A stretch of 64,000 nt of DNA from Winogradskya humida (GTDB lineage: Bacteria > Actinomycetota > Actinomycetes > Mycobacteriales > Micromonosporaceae): positions 62,001 through 126,000 of the forward strand of contig NZ_BOMN01000113.1 of the NCBI RefSeq assembly GCF_016862215.1. Direction: 5' to 3'. Below the pieces are notes generated by a model. It made no database searches and was not told the DNA's origin. It saw nothing but the letters and a program-made list of their open reading frames with translations. This document shows, piece after piece, positions 1-7,984 of the stretch (positions within the stretch are counted from its first letter, which is position 1; each line of letters opens with the position of its first letter). A program made the translations under genes and the position numbers.

Positions 1-208
1 TGTCTAAGTTCGTGGGCGCCGGTTACGGCGTCCGCGCAGGCTTGGCCCGTGCCCTGTCTGTAGGTGAGAGGACGGCCATCATCCAAGCCCGCGATGGAAT
101 TAAAATCCAAAACTGGCCCCCTCGGCTTCGACCCGCGTCAGCCGACGATCCTCCAGCCGAAAAGGCGAGACCTGCGCCCAAGCCCCGGGCATCTACGGAG
201 GGTGCAGG

Positions 209-1195
209 ATGACGAGATTCTGGGCCGAGGACCATCCTGTCCTGACTCTCATGCGCCAGCGCCTCGAAGACGGCAGTAAGCCTGGCCGACGGCTCGACGA
301 CGCCGTCCTCGGGCTGGCCGTCGAGGGCGGCGGCATGCGCGGCGTCGCGTCCTGCGCGATGTTGAGCGCGATCGAGGACTGCGGATACCGAGACGCGTTC
401 GACATGGTGTTCGGCGGATCGTCGGGGTCTGTCAACGCGGCTTATTTCCTTGCCGGGGAACTGTGGCGCAATCTGTCGATCTACTACGACGATCTCGCCT
501 CGCGGGACTTCATCGATTTCCGGCGCCTAGTGGGCCCACAGGCGATCTTCAACGTAGATTTCGCCTTCGATGAGGTCTTCGACAAGCAAAAGCCCTTGGA
601 CTACGAGGCCGTACTGGCGTCACCCACGCCCCTCTACGTCTCCGTCACCATGGTGGACACCCTCGAAACGGAGACGCCGCACCAATTCCTCGATCGAGCC
701 GACCTAAGAAGCGCTATGCGCGCCGGCGCCTGGCTACCCCTAGCCACGGTAGGGACCGCCGATTTCAGAGGGAGGCCTGCTATCGACGGCGGGGTGTTGA
801 CGGCCCACCCGTGGCGGCTTGCTGCCGACCGGGGATGCACGCATGTCCTGTCACTGAGCACTCGGCCCACGACGGTGGTACGCCGGACGCCCACCCCCTT
901 CCAGCGGTACGTCGCCCATCGCCTCAACCGCATGCGTGTCGGACTCGGCTCAGGTTATCGCGATGCCATCGACGCCTATCGTCACGAGCGGCAGCAGATC
1001 AACGCCATGCGTCTGCATCCGACTCCGCAGCCGTACGTCCTCGATTTGTGCCCGTCACCATCTGCCGAACCCCTTAAGCGGCATGCGATTGAAGGACGCC
1101 GGATCCTCTGGGCAGCCCGCGACGCGTACCGGACCATGCGCATCGCACTGACCGGGGACACTGGAGCGGTGATACCGAAATTCACGGCCGGCTGA
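209..1195 (+). CDS. Patatin-like phospholipase family protein
   Basis: A 328-aa protein of the patatin/RssA-like acyl hydrolase family, expected to cleave acyl esters of lipids with a Ser-Asp dyad. The oxyanion loop GGGMRG is at residues 40-45, the nucleophile elbow GGSSG at 69-73 (Ser71) and the catalytic DGG at 193-195, all in the family order and spacing. No signal peptide is visible, so it is probably cytoplasmic or membrane-peripheral. The ATG follows a GGAGGG about 7 nt upstream. It stands alone at the left edge of the window with no obvious operon partner. The substrate cannot be inferred. Family assignment is secure; a role in virulence or defence, seen for some patatins, is not shown here. 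Confidence 0.85.
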   Translation: MTRFWAEDHPVLTLMRQRLEDGSKPGRRLDDAVLGLAVEGGGMRGVASCAMLSAIEDCGYRDAFDMVFGGSSGSVNAAYFLAGELWRNLSIYYDDLASRDFIDFRRLVGPQAIFNVDFAFDEVFDKQKPLDYEAVLASPTPLYVSVTMVDTLETETPHQFLDRADLRSAMRAGAWLPLATVGTADFRGRPAIDGGVLTAHPWRLAADRGCTHVLSLSTRPTTVVRRTPTPFQRYVAHRLNRMRVGLGSGYRDAIDAYRHERQQINAMRLHPTPQPYVLDLCPSPSAEPLKRHAIEGRRILWAARDAYRTMRIALTGDTGAVIPKFTAG

Positions 1196-1330
1196 CGGCA
1201 TCCGCCCGGATCCAACGTCGTAACCGTAGCTCCCCGAGCCTTAATGCCAACGACCCACAAGTGGTCCGTGGACTCGCGTCGCTTGGTACCGGAGCAGCCA
1301 AAAGAGGGGCCCCGTCTGACGCAGCCTCGT

Positions 1331-1373
1331 CCGCAGCCCGATCGTGAACAGCTTGTGCAGGATCGGGCTGCGG
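1331..1373. repeat. Perfect 13-bp inverted repeat with 17-nt loop
   Basis: CCGCAGCCCGATC (1331-1343) and its exact reverse complement (1361-1373) flank a 17-nt loop. No T-run follows, so it is not a clear terminator. It overlaps the degraded 5' end of the GP88-like remnant and could be an operator or a transcript hairpin between the lipase gene and that remnant. Confidence 0.6.
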
Positions 1374-2123
1374 CAGCAGCGCACGGCCGAACCTCGTCGT
1401 TGGCTCACGACGAACTCCGCAACTTTCAACTTCCGTCGTTACCAATATCATGGCTCCTATCTGTGGCCGGTCGTCCGCAGCCGGCACGAGGCCAACCTGC
1501 GCATGGTGCTCGACGACCTACCCGGCTGGCAGACAATGATGATTGCTGAGGTGCAGAGACCCCGATTCGCGGACCAGTGGGTCAGGATCCACGACGCGGG
1601 TGACTTCTTCTCCGACGACTACCTGCGTGCATGGATCAGGATCTGCCGAGCCTGTCCCGACACCCATTTCTATTGCTACACCAAAGAAGTTGACCGGTTC
1701 CGGCGGCTGGTCGAGCCGAATCCGCCCGGCAATCTGCACTGGGTGTACTCCTACGGCGGCACTCAAGACCCCACGCTGCATCCGGGGGTCGACCGGGTCG
1801 CCGATGTATTTCCCGACGAGGAATCGATCGACCGGGCTGGTTGGTCGTCGCAGCGTGCCTCCGACCTGCTTGCTGTGCTCGGACCACCGCTGGTGGGAAT
1901 GTCCGCCAGCCGCATACCGGCATTCCTGAAGCGGATGGCTGGCCGGAGGTTCAGCACTTGGCAGGCAGCCACCCACCGGGCTCCCCACACTCGCCCGCCA
2001 TCACCTGCCGTTGGCGGGCAAGCAGCGTTTCGGCCGGTACCCGCTTCCCGACAAACGCGATTGCCGCAGGAACCAACCGGCGGGCGAACACCGCCGGCTC
2101 CTCGGAGAAAGGATGTGGGGTAG
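1344..2123 (+). pseudogene. GP88-family plasmid/phage protein, N-terminally damaged
   Basis: The central part resembles the 'gene product 88' family of mycobacteriophages and actinobacterial plasmids: VRIHDAGDFFSDDYLRAW, FYCYTKE, WVYSYGGTQD and ADVFPDE follow in family order. From memory, family members carry a Cys-rich segment (CAKxCYA type) before the YLWPVV-like stretch. Here LTTNSATFNF runs straight into YHGSYLWPVV, so that segment is missing. After IPAFLKRM the frame runs into a basic, low-complexity tail unlike the family. The GTG at 1344 lies in a hairpin loop and is not a credible start. I read this as a remnant with an internal deletion and an altered C-terminus; the family's function is unknown. 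A divergent functional form cannot be excluded. Confidence 0.6.
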
Positions 2124-2126
2124 GAC

Positions 2127-2474
2127 ATGGGTGCTGCCACCTTCGCGGTCTACGGCACGGGAAGCGACCCGGAGGCCGTCTTCTGGCGCCTCGTCGATCA
2201 GGCGCTCATCGAGAACGGCCACGGCGGCTATACCGGCACCATTGCCGAGAAGACCGAGTACATCGTCCTCACCGATCAGGCACTGCCCTACCCCGACGCA
2301 ACAGCGACGGCACGAGCACTGATCAATGACCACGACCCTCGCATCAACGACAGCCGAGGACCCGCCGGAGCCATCGCCGTCACACAGATGACTCCCCGCT
2401 CCATGACTGCCGACGGTGTAGCTGATGCACTGCTGCCAGAGGGCTGGCTGTTCTTCGGCTATGCCCCCTGGTGA
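2127..2474 (+). CDS. Conserved hypothetical plasmid protein (115 aa)
   Basis: A 115-aa soluble protein with no recognised domain. The segment GHGGYTGTIAEK followed by an acidic, hydrophobic tail resembles small hypothetical proteins common in actinophages and actinobacterial plasmids (recollection only). It starts at an ATG 3 nt after the stop of the GP88-like remnant, preceded by AGGATGTGGGG-type purine-rich sequence, suggesting they were once co-transcribed. No signal peptide, membrane segment or metal-binding cysteines are visible. Function unknown. Confidence 0.55.
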   Translation: MGAATFAVYGTGSDPEAVFWRLVDQALIENGHGGYTGTIAEKTEYIVLTDQALPYPDATATARALINDHDPRINDSRGPAGAIAVTQMTPRSMTADGVADALLPEGWLFFGYAPW

Positions 2475-2535
2475 CACCAGCATCAGCGCGGTACACCCGC
2501 CCGCCGCCGTGCGTCCATCTGCATCAGGTCTAGCA

Positions 2536-2645
2536 GGCCGGCGGTGCTGGCCAGGCACGATGGCACGGCCCGGGATGACTGCCAGGAGCTTCACGAACAT
2601 CATGGCCTTCGGCCCGAGATCTTCTCGTCCCTTAAGCCTTGCCCA
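2536..2645 (+). promoter_or_regulatory. Structured leader element E1 (ACATC...AGATCTTCTC family)
   Basis: Copy 1 of the seven-member stem-loop family. The core is CGAACATCATGGCC, a UUC-type loop, then GGCCCGAGATCTTCTCG. GGCC/GGCC pairs form the inner hairpin, and CGAA against the UUCUCG side closes the core. It lies within the 354-nt gene-free stretch 2475-2828 and ends about 180 nt before the GGDEF gene, further than in the other copies. It is most similar to E2. The rest of the stretch is GC-rich with no clear ORF. Confidence 0.6.
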
Positions 2646-2828
2646 CGATCCCCTTTCGGGCCGGCCTCGGGTCTTCGGGGTCAGCACCCGTTCGCCGCAC
2701 AGCATGGCGGGTGCTGCCTCCGGGGCCGTCTCATTGCCTCTTGGCATCCGTGTCTCTGCTCGTCTGATCGGCGCGCTGTCGGTAGCTGCGCAACGTGGGA
2801 CGGCTCTGTTCTGAAAGGTGACTTTTCC

Positions 2829-3476
2829 GTGGACATGACTGTGGTCTCTGGTCTGGTCGCTGCGGCGTTCGCCGGTGCTCTCGGCGGGCGGCTCAGCACG
2901 GCGACGACCATGCGTCGCCTTCGCCAGCAGAACATTGTGCTGGCCGATCAGGTTCGCCACGACGGGCTCACGGGTGTGTTGAACCGGGTCGGTCTTGAGC
3001 AGGCGTACGCCGCGACCAATGCTCACGGCCGTTTCCTGATGGTCGTGGATCTCGACGCGTTCAAGTCGGTGAACGATGACCACGGTCATCCCGCCGGCGA
3101 CGCGGTGCTCACAACACTCGGTACTCGGCTGGCGGAATTGGCGTCACGACACCACGGATGGGCCGGCCGACTCGGTGGCGACGAATTCGTGCTCATCTTG
3201 CCGGGCAGCACCGCGGCGGTGGCGCAGCAGGTGGCAATGCACGCTACGGCACCCATCATCACCACCAGCCGAAGCGGATCGGTACACGTACGCGCAAGCG
3301 CCGGCATCGCCTATGCGGCAGCCACCACCTCATGGTCGAGCGCTGTCGCGGACGCCGACATCGCGCTCTACCACGCCAAACAGCGCGGCGACGTCACCCT
3401 GTTCGTTGCGGGCATGACCTACCCCCAGCGGCCGTCGCCGCGCCGGCGAGCCCGCGACGCGCGCACCACGAATTAG
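2829..3476 (+). CDS. GGDEF-domain diguanylate cyclase, short membrane-anchored form
   Basis: A 215-aa protein predicted to make cyclic di-GMP from two GTP. A hydrophobic N-terminal segment (about residues 5-20) could anchor it. The GGDEF domain contains DGLTGVLNR, DLDAFKSVND and an intact GGDEF signature at 116-120, so it should be active. There is no EAL domain and no obvious sensor. A GTG at 2829 (or ATG at 2835) is preceded by GAAAGG; in-frame sequence further upstream overlaps the leader element and is not credible. It stands behind leader element E1. A plasmid-borne minimal cyclase could shift host behaviour between motile, sporulating and aggregating states, but that is inference. Confidence 0.85.
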   Translation: MDMTVVSGLVAAAFAGALGGRLSTATTMRRLRQQNIVLADQVRHDGLTGVLNRVGLEQAYAATNAHGRFLMVVDLDAFKSVNDDHGHPAGDAVLTTLGTRLAELASRHHGWAGRLGGDEFVLILPGSTAAVAQQVAMHATAPIITTSRSGSVHVRASAGIAYAAATTSWSSAVADADIALYHAKQRGDVTLFVAGMTYPQRPSPRRRARDARTTN

Positions 3477-3722
3477 AAGCCAGCACCAGAACCGCGCTGC
3501 CCCGTGTGCCGCGGGTGCAGGGCGTAGGAACCGCAGGACTCGGCGACTCGGACCGCACCGGGGCATCCCGCTTAATCCCCCGCGCCGCCGGTGCCGCAAT
3601 GCCGTCGCAGCCCGCGTCATTCAGCTCATCCGTGTCGGCTGCGAGCCCCGAGGGCAGCCGACGTACCCAAGTCCCGTTATAGCCGAAACGGCTCCGCACT
3701 CATATAGGGGGAAGCAACCTTG

Positions 3723-4700
3723 ATGAACAGCCACGACACTCCTTCCGACCGCCCGGCGCCGAAGACCACCGATGACGCTGACCGCCTCGCCCGGGTCGCC
3801 CTGACCTCGCTGACCGAACCGGGCCACCCCACGGTCTGGTCCATGGTTCACCAGCACGGCGCACCAGCGACACTGGACCGCTTACTCGCCGGTGACGTCC
3901 CGGACGCAGCGCTACGCGCGGCGGTGACCGTCCGCGCGGCCCGCGGTGACGTCCGCCGGTTCGCGCAGGTCGCCCTGTGGCGCGCGGATCGGATCGGCGC
4001 GAGGCTGGTGGTGCCCGGCGACGATGAATGGCCAGCATCGGTGGACGACCTCGCCCGGCTCGAACCGGGCGCCCGCGGCACGGTCGCCCTGCACACCAAG
4101 CCACCGCTGTGCTTGTAGGTTCGCGGTGATCAGTCGTTGTGCGACGCGCTCACCCGGTCGGTGGCGATCGTGGGTGCCCGAGCGGCAACCGCCTACGGCC
4201 TGCACGTCAGTACCGAGCTAGCATCCGAGCTCGCCAGCAGGGGTTGGACCGTGATGTCCGGTGGCGCATTCGGGATCGACGGAGCAGCGCACCGCGCCGC
4301 TCTGGCCGCCGGCGGCCTTACCGTCGCCGTGCTGGCCTGCGGGATAGACCGTCCCTATCCTGTCGGGAACTCCGCGCTGTTCGATCAGATCGTCGCGCAT
4401 GGTGTGCTGATCAGTGAATGGCCGCCCGGCGCTGAACCGCTACGACACCGCTTCGCCATCAGCAACCGGATCATCGCGACTGCTGACGGCACCGTGGTCG
4501 TCGAGGCTGCGGCGCGCAGTGCAGCGGTACACACGATGGGCCGGGTGCTGAGTTTGGGCCGGCCTGCGATGGTTGTCCCCGGTCCGGTGACCTCAGCATT
4601 GTCGTTGGGCTGTCACCAGATCCTGCGCACCAGCGCTGCTGCCCGTGTGGTGACCTCGGCCGGGGAGGTGATCACGGAGCTACACCAAGGCGGCAGATGA
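3723..4700 (+). pseudogene. dprA: DNA-processing protein DprA, interrupted by in-frame TAG
   Basis: One continuous reading frame of 326 codons encodes a DprA/Smf-like DNA-uptake and recombination mediator (ssDNA binding, RecA loading), but codon 132 (4116-4118) is TAG. The sequence reads PLCL-stop-VRGD, where relatives usually have PLCLW(V)RGD, so a TGG to TAG change is likely. Downstream all Rossmann-fold signatures are intact: SVAIVGARAATAYG, SGGAFGID, YPVGNSALFDQI, SEWPPG and FAISNRIIA. The ATG at 3723 has GGGGGAAGC upstream. Either the gene is freshly inactivated, read through by suppression, or the base is a sequencing error. Reinitiation at TTG 4137 would give the Rossmann domain alone. 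Another competence-type homologue (ComM-like) lies 3.3 kb downstream. Confidence 0.85.
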
Positions 4701-5058
4701 ACCGCATCGCACGACGGACACCACGCGCCGGTAGGCCGCATGCCATGCCCGACCAGCGGGATGTGCCGACCAGCACGGGCAGCCGGGGGCCGTCGCTGCC
4801 CGCACGCGCTTGTACTGGCCCCGTCCCGGGCCGGCAAGGGCGCTGCGCCCAGCACGCCCGCCTCGCAACCACGGCAGGCGGAGGTATAGCCGCGGGCGGG
4901 GTGCCGGGCTGGGCCCTGGCCTGCCCCAGGCCGTCAGGGCCGGTCCACGCCTGGGGTCAGCGCGACCCTGGGCACCCGCCAAGGACGGTCATCCGTCCGG
5001 CGGGTCGCCGCAGGCAAGGGTTCGCGACACCTGCACCACCTCAGGGAGTGTGATCGTC
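4701..5058. other. Gene-free GC-rich spacer
   Basis: 358 nt between dprA and the first DUF4192 gene. It holds several short GC-rich inverted repeats (for example CTGGGCCCTGGCC near 4911 and GGCGGGT motifs near 4975) but no convincing ORF, and none of the leader-family core. In-frame extension of the downstream gene into this stretch lacks coding character. Confidence 0.5.
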
Positions 5059-5997
5059 GTGCTTGACCCCGCGCCGTTGGCCATCCACGGTCCGGCTGAC
5101 CTGCTCACCGCCATCCCTTACATTCTGGGATACCACCCTCAGAACCGCGTCGTCGTCTTCATCACCAACGAGGGACGCCTCACCTGTGGGCTGAGCGTCG
5201 ATCGGCAGACCCCGGACGCGGTCATCGTCGCCCAGAGCAGTTCCGCCGCGTCCCACGCGAACGCCAGGACCGCCGTCGTAGTGGGCTACGGGCCCCTGTC
5301 GGACCGGCACCAGATCGCCCGGGTCGCGGACAAGATCAACGTGGCGGTCACGGTCCAGGCCTGCCTACTGGTCGACGGCGGAAGGTACTACTGCCTCGTA
5401 GACGGATGCTTGTGCACACCCGAACACGGCGCTGTCCTAGAAACTGCCAGCAGTGTCATCGCCGCCGAGATGACGCTATTGGGCCGCCCGGTCCTGGCGT
5501 CGCGGGAACACTTTGACGCACTCCTGGAGCCCGACACCGATGCGCAGGCCCGCACCGCAGCCGCCATGGCCAGTCTGCCGAAGCCACCGACCGAGCCGGT
5601 GACCATCGTGCGATCCAGTTTGGAACACGCGTCCGCCGGTGAGCGGCTCAGCGACGAGCAAGCCGCATACTTGGCGGTGGCGCTGAGTAACAACGAGGGG
5701 CGCAGCACTGCATGGGAGGCGACCACGGGCGAGATCTGGCAGCAGGACCTGTGGCTCGACCTGGCCCGTCGCGTACCCGAGCACTGCGTGGCGGTGCCGG
5801 CGAACCTGCTTGCCTGGAGCGCCTGGCGACGCAGTGAACCGGCGCTGGCCTGGGCCGCCCTGTCCAAGGCCATCCATGCCATGCCGGACAACGCCATGTC
5901 GCACCTGATCGGAATCCTGCTCGCCTCTGGAATCAATCCGGCGACGCTGCCCTGGCCGCTGCCCGACGGTACTGATCTCGAGGACCTCTTGCGGTAA
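5059..5997 (+). CDS. DUF4192 family protein (copy 1)
   Basis: A 312-aa protein of the DUF4192 family, frequent in actinobacteria and their plasmids, of unknown function. Recognisable features are the N-terminal signature LLTAIPYILGYHPQNRVVV, a central VGYGP strand and a conserved Cys pair region CLVDGCLC, matched almost word for word in copy 2 (14.1-15.0 kb). GTG 5059 is preferred because AGGGAG lies about 10 nt upstream; GTG 5050 is too close to that site. No transmembrane segments. It is the first gene after a spacer and probably monocistronic. A paralogue on the same element suggests duplication or two acquisitions. Confidence 0.8.
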   Translation: MLDPAPLAIHGPADLLTAIPYILGYHPQNRVVVFITNEGRLTCGLSVDRQTPDAVIVAQSSSAASHANARTAVVVGYGPLSDRHQIARVADKINVAVTVQACLLVDGGRYYCLVDGCLCTPEHGAVLETASSVIAAEMTLLGRPVLASREHFDALLEPDTDAQARTAAAMASLPKPPTEPVTIVRSSLEHASAGERLSDEQAAYLAVALSNNEGRSTAWEATTGEIWQQDLWLDLARRVPEHCVAVPANLLAWSAWRRSEPALAWAALSKAIHAMPDNAMSHLIGILLASGINPATLPWPLPDGTDLEDLLR

Positions 5998-6108
5998 CGG
6001 CCGTCTGTGGTGTCTCAGCGCCCACGGCGCTGAGACACCGGCCCCGGCCGCGCCCGAGTCCGGCCACCGGCACCTTATTCGGCCGCCCGCGCCCCCGGAA
6101 TTGGTCTA

Positions 6109-6423
6109 GTGCGCTGTGACACCGTCGGCTACGGGTTCACCCCGGCCGTCGAAAGCCGGCGGCTGCTCGGCGGCATCGTGCCGTCGCGATCCACCGCCGG
6201 CACCGAAGTCCTTGTCTACCGCTTGCACCGCAGCGACCAAACCCGCGGCACGGTCTTCACCATCGCCTGTTCCCAGGACCTCCCCGACGAGGCCACGAGC
6301 CGGTTCCGAGCGCTAAGCGAACCCGGCTACCAGCAGCCGCCCGGTTGCGGCGCGTGCATGCTCGCCGGAACGCCGGGCCGGGTGTGGATCGGCGGTGTGC
6401 TGGTCTCGACCATGACGGGCTAG
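6109..6423 (+). pseudogene. Hypothetical protein, probably truncated by in-frame TAG
   Basis: A 104-codon frame with good codon usage and two cysteines (GCGAC). It stops at TAG 6421-6423, but the same frame continues with coding-like sequence (LASYDLPLDAKCLQNRD, then VIEAGALRDAVA) for about 35 more codons before fading. That suggests a nonsense change within a longer gene. The start is uncertain: GTG 6109 has no good ribosome-binding site, and the frame is open further upstream. No family recognised. The second in-frame TAG lesion within 2.5 kb (see dprA). Confidence 0.45.
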
Positions 6424-6649
6424 CTCGCCTCCTACGACCTGCCCCTGGACGCCAAGTGCCTGCAGAACCGCGACCGGACCGTCATTGAAGCCGGCGCGCT
6501 GCGCGACGCGGTGGCATCGCCGACTGCCAGAAAGAGGCAACCGGCCTCCTTCCTGGCGCTCTGCAGCCCGGCAACAGCCGCGCGGGCGACTCCTCGACCC
6601 AGTCCCCACCTCACCCGACCAGATCATTCACATCAGCACGGAGGACAAC

Positions 6650-7153
6650 ATGTTGCTCAGGCTGGAACGAGTCGAAGCACGAGACGACGTCACCGTTCAC
6701 GATGCGGCGCAGGCGTTCGCGATCGCCAACGGCGTCGACGAGCCCGATCGGGACGGCACGTACTCGATCATCACCACCAACGGCGAGGACGGCATCCAGA
6801 TTGCCGGCGCTGAAGAGCAGTTGCACGGCTGGCTCGCCCGCGCTCGCGGACAGCTGAGGGCCGCCACCGGCGGGCCACGCATCATGAACGTGCTCGACCT
6901 GTCCACTCACCACCTCCCGGAGCACGTATGCGATCAGCTGAACGCCTACGCCGGTGTCACTGCTCACCACACCGCTTACGGCTGGCTCCTGGCCGTACCC
7001 GGCGACCTGGTGAGGCACCGCACCGATCATCCCGCCAGCGTGCCTGCCGTGGTGTGGGCGCTGTGGGGGTATGCGCACCGCTTCGCCGCCGAGTACGTCC
7101 TGCTCGACGCTGACGCCGACCACGTTGACGCTCTTGCCTCGTGGGACTGGTGA
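6650..7153 (+). CDS. DUF5983-like plasmid protein
   Basis: A 167-aa soluble acidic protein. The C-terminal half fits the DUF5983 type of small plasmid proteins: VLDLSTHHLPEHV, a central YGWLLAVP strand, then AHRFAAEYVLLDADADHVD and a terminal W-D-W. Function is unknown; members often sit beside DUF932, ssb and ParB genes on mobile elements, as here. The ATG at 6650 follows CGGAGGACAAC, an excellent ribosome-binding site, so the longer in-frame extension is rejected. Its stop overlaps the likely GTG start of the next gene, indicating translational coupling. Confidence 0.7.
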   Translation: MLLRLERVEARDDVTVHDAAQAFAIANGVDEPDRDGTYSIITTNGEDGIQIAGAEEQLHGWLARARGQLRAATGGPRIMNVLDLSTHHLPEHVCDQLNAYAGVTAHHTAYGWLLAVPGDLVRHRTDHPASVPAVVWALWGYAHRFAAEYVLLDADADHVDALASWDW

Positions 7154-7560
7154 CCGACATGACATTCCCGATCGAGTCAGATGGATCTCCCGTCCCTGGC
7201 CAGGACATCGACGCCGAGCTGACCCAATTCGCCGAATTGGGGCTGATCCGCCGGTGGCGTCCACACGGACCTGCCAAGGGCTACGTCGTGGTGACCGGCA
7301 ACGTGGAGATCCTCTTGCATGATCCGGGTCAGGCGCGTGCGTTCATCGCCGGGCTACGCGCGATGGTGTACAGCACGCGGCGCACCGAGTTCCTCGAGCT
7401 GGTGTCGGCGGCCGTCGCCATGCAGGACAAAGCGGAACGGCTATGTGACGAGGCAACCGAATCCGGGCTGGAGAACGACGAGTTCGCTGTCCGGGAAGCC
7501 GCCGACGAGCTACGCGCGCGGGCCCTGGGCATCGCTGAGGTCATCCTCGGCGTGCCGTAG
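7150..7560 (+). CDS. Conserved hypothetical protein (136 aa)
   Basis: Encoded directly after, and overlapping by GTGA, the DUF5983-like gene; ATG 7159 is an alternative start. The protein has a compact N-terminal alpha/beta part with GYVVVTGNVEILL and a long alpha-helical C-terminal half rich in Ala, Glu and Arg (about residues 70-130), possibly a coiled coil. No catalytic motif, cysteines or membrane segments are visible. Not recognised. The tight coupling suggests it functions with the upstream protein. Confidence 0.6.
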   Translation: MTDMTFPIESDGSPVPGQDIDAELTQFAELGLIRRWRPHGPAKGYVVVTGNVEILLHDPGQARAFIAGLRAMVYSTRRTEFLELVSAAVAMQDKAERLCDEATESGLENDEFAVREAADELRARALGIAEVILGVP

Positions 7561-7849
7561 CCGCGGACTGGCGGTGATATCAGCGCCGGGCCACGACGTC
7601 TCGTGTGCGGGCGACTGCGCGGGATGGGACTTGGCACGGTCCCGCCCGGCGCGCGTCAGCGTCAAGCCACCGGCCATTGCATGCCATGCAGCATCGCCCC
7701 AGAGGTCAACGGCGGCACCGACGTAGCCAGGCCGGGGGCCGGGGCTGGACACCGGCACCACGCCGGGCGGGGCGGCTCGTGCCGTCCCTCCCGGCAGTCA
7801 CCGCAACGCTTCGACGGCCGGGACCCCGTACTGACCACGGAGGCCGACC

Positions 7850-7984
7850 TTGCCCACCCACGATGACCACACCCGCGATGCACTCGCGGATCAGCCCTGT
7901 CCCCGTGCCAATCCATCACTCGGTGGCCCGCTCGGCTCGGCAGCCGCACACCACAGCGTCCGACCGGCGCGGTGGTCAGCATGA
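7850..7984 (+). CDS. Small ORF (44 aa) coupled to the ComM-like gene
   Basis: Starts at TTG 7850 with GGAGG 6 nt upstream and ends in TGA overlapping the ATG of the next gene (ATGA at 7981-7984). The peptide is polar with no recognised motif. The strong ribosome-binding site and exact 4-nt overlap are the only evidence; it may be a real small protein or a translational leader for the downstream gene. The preceding 289 nt (7561-7849) hold no supported feature. Confidence 0.45.
   Translation: MPTHDDHTRDALADQPCPRANPSLGGPLGSAAAHHSVRPARWSA

Noticed and set aside
1..208. Short ORFs at the left edge
   Set aside because: No ribosome-binding site or protein-like composition; nothing supported before the patatin gene.
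4116..6423. Stop-codon reassignment or pyrrolysine-type decoding of TAG
   Set aside because: Only two cases, both in genes that can be dispensable, and no pyl-like or suppressor tRNA gene seen; nonsense mutation or sequence error is simpler.
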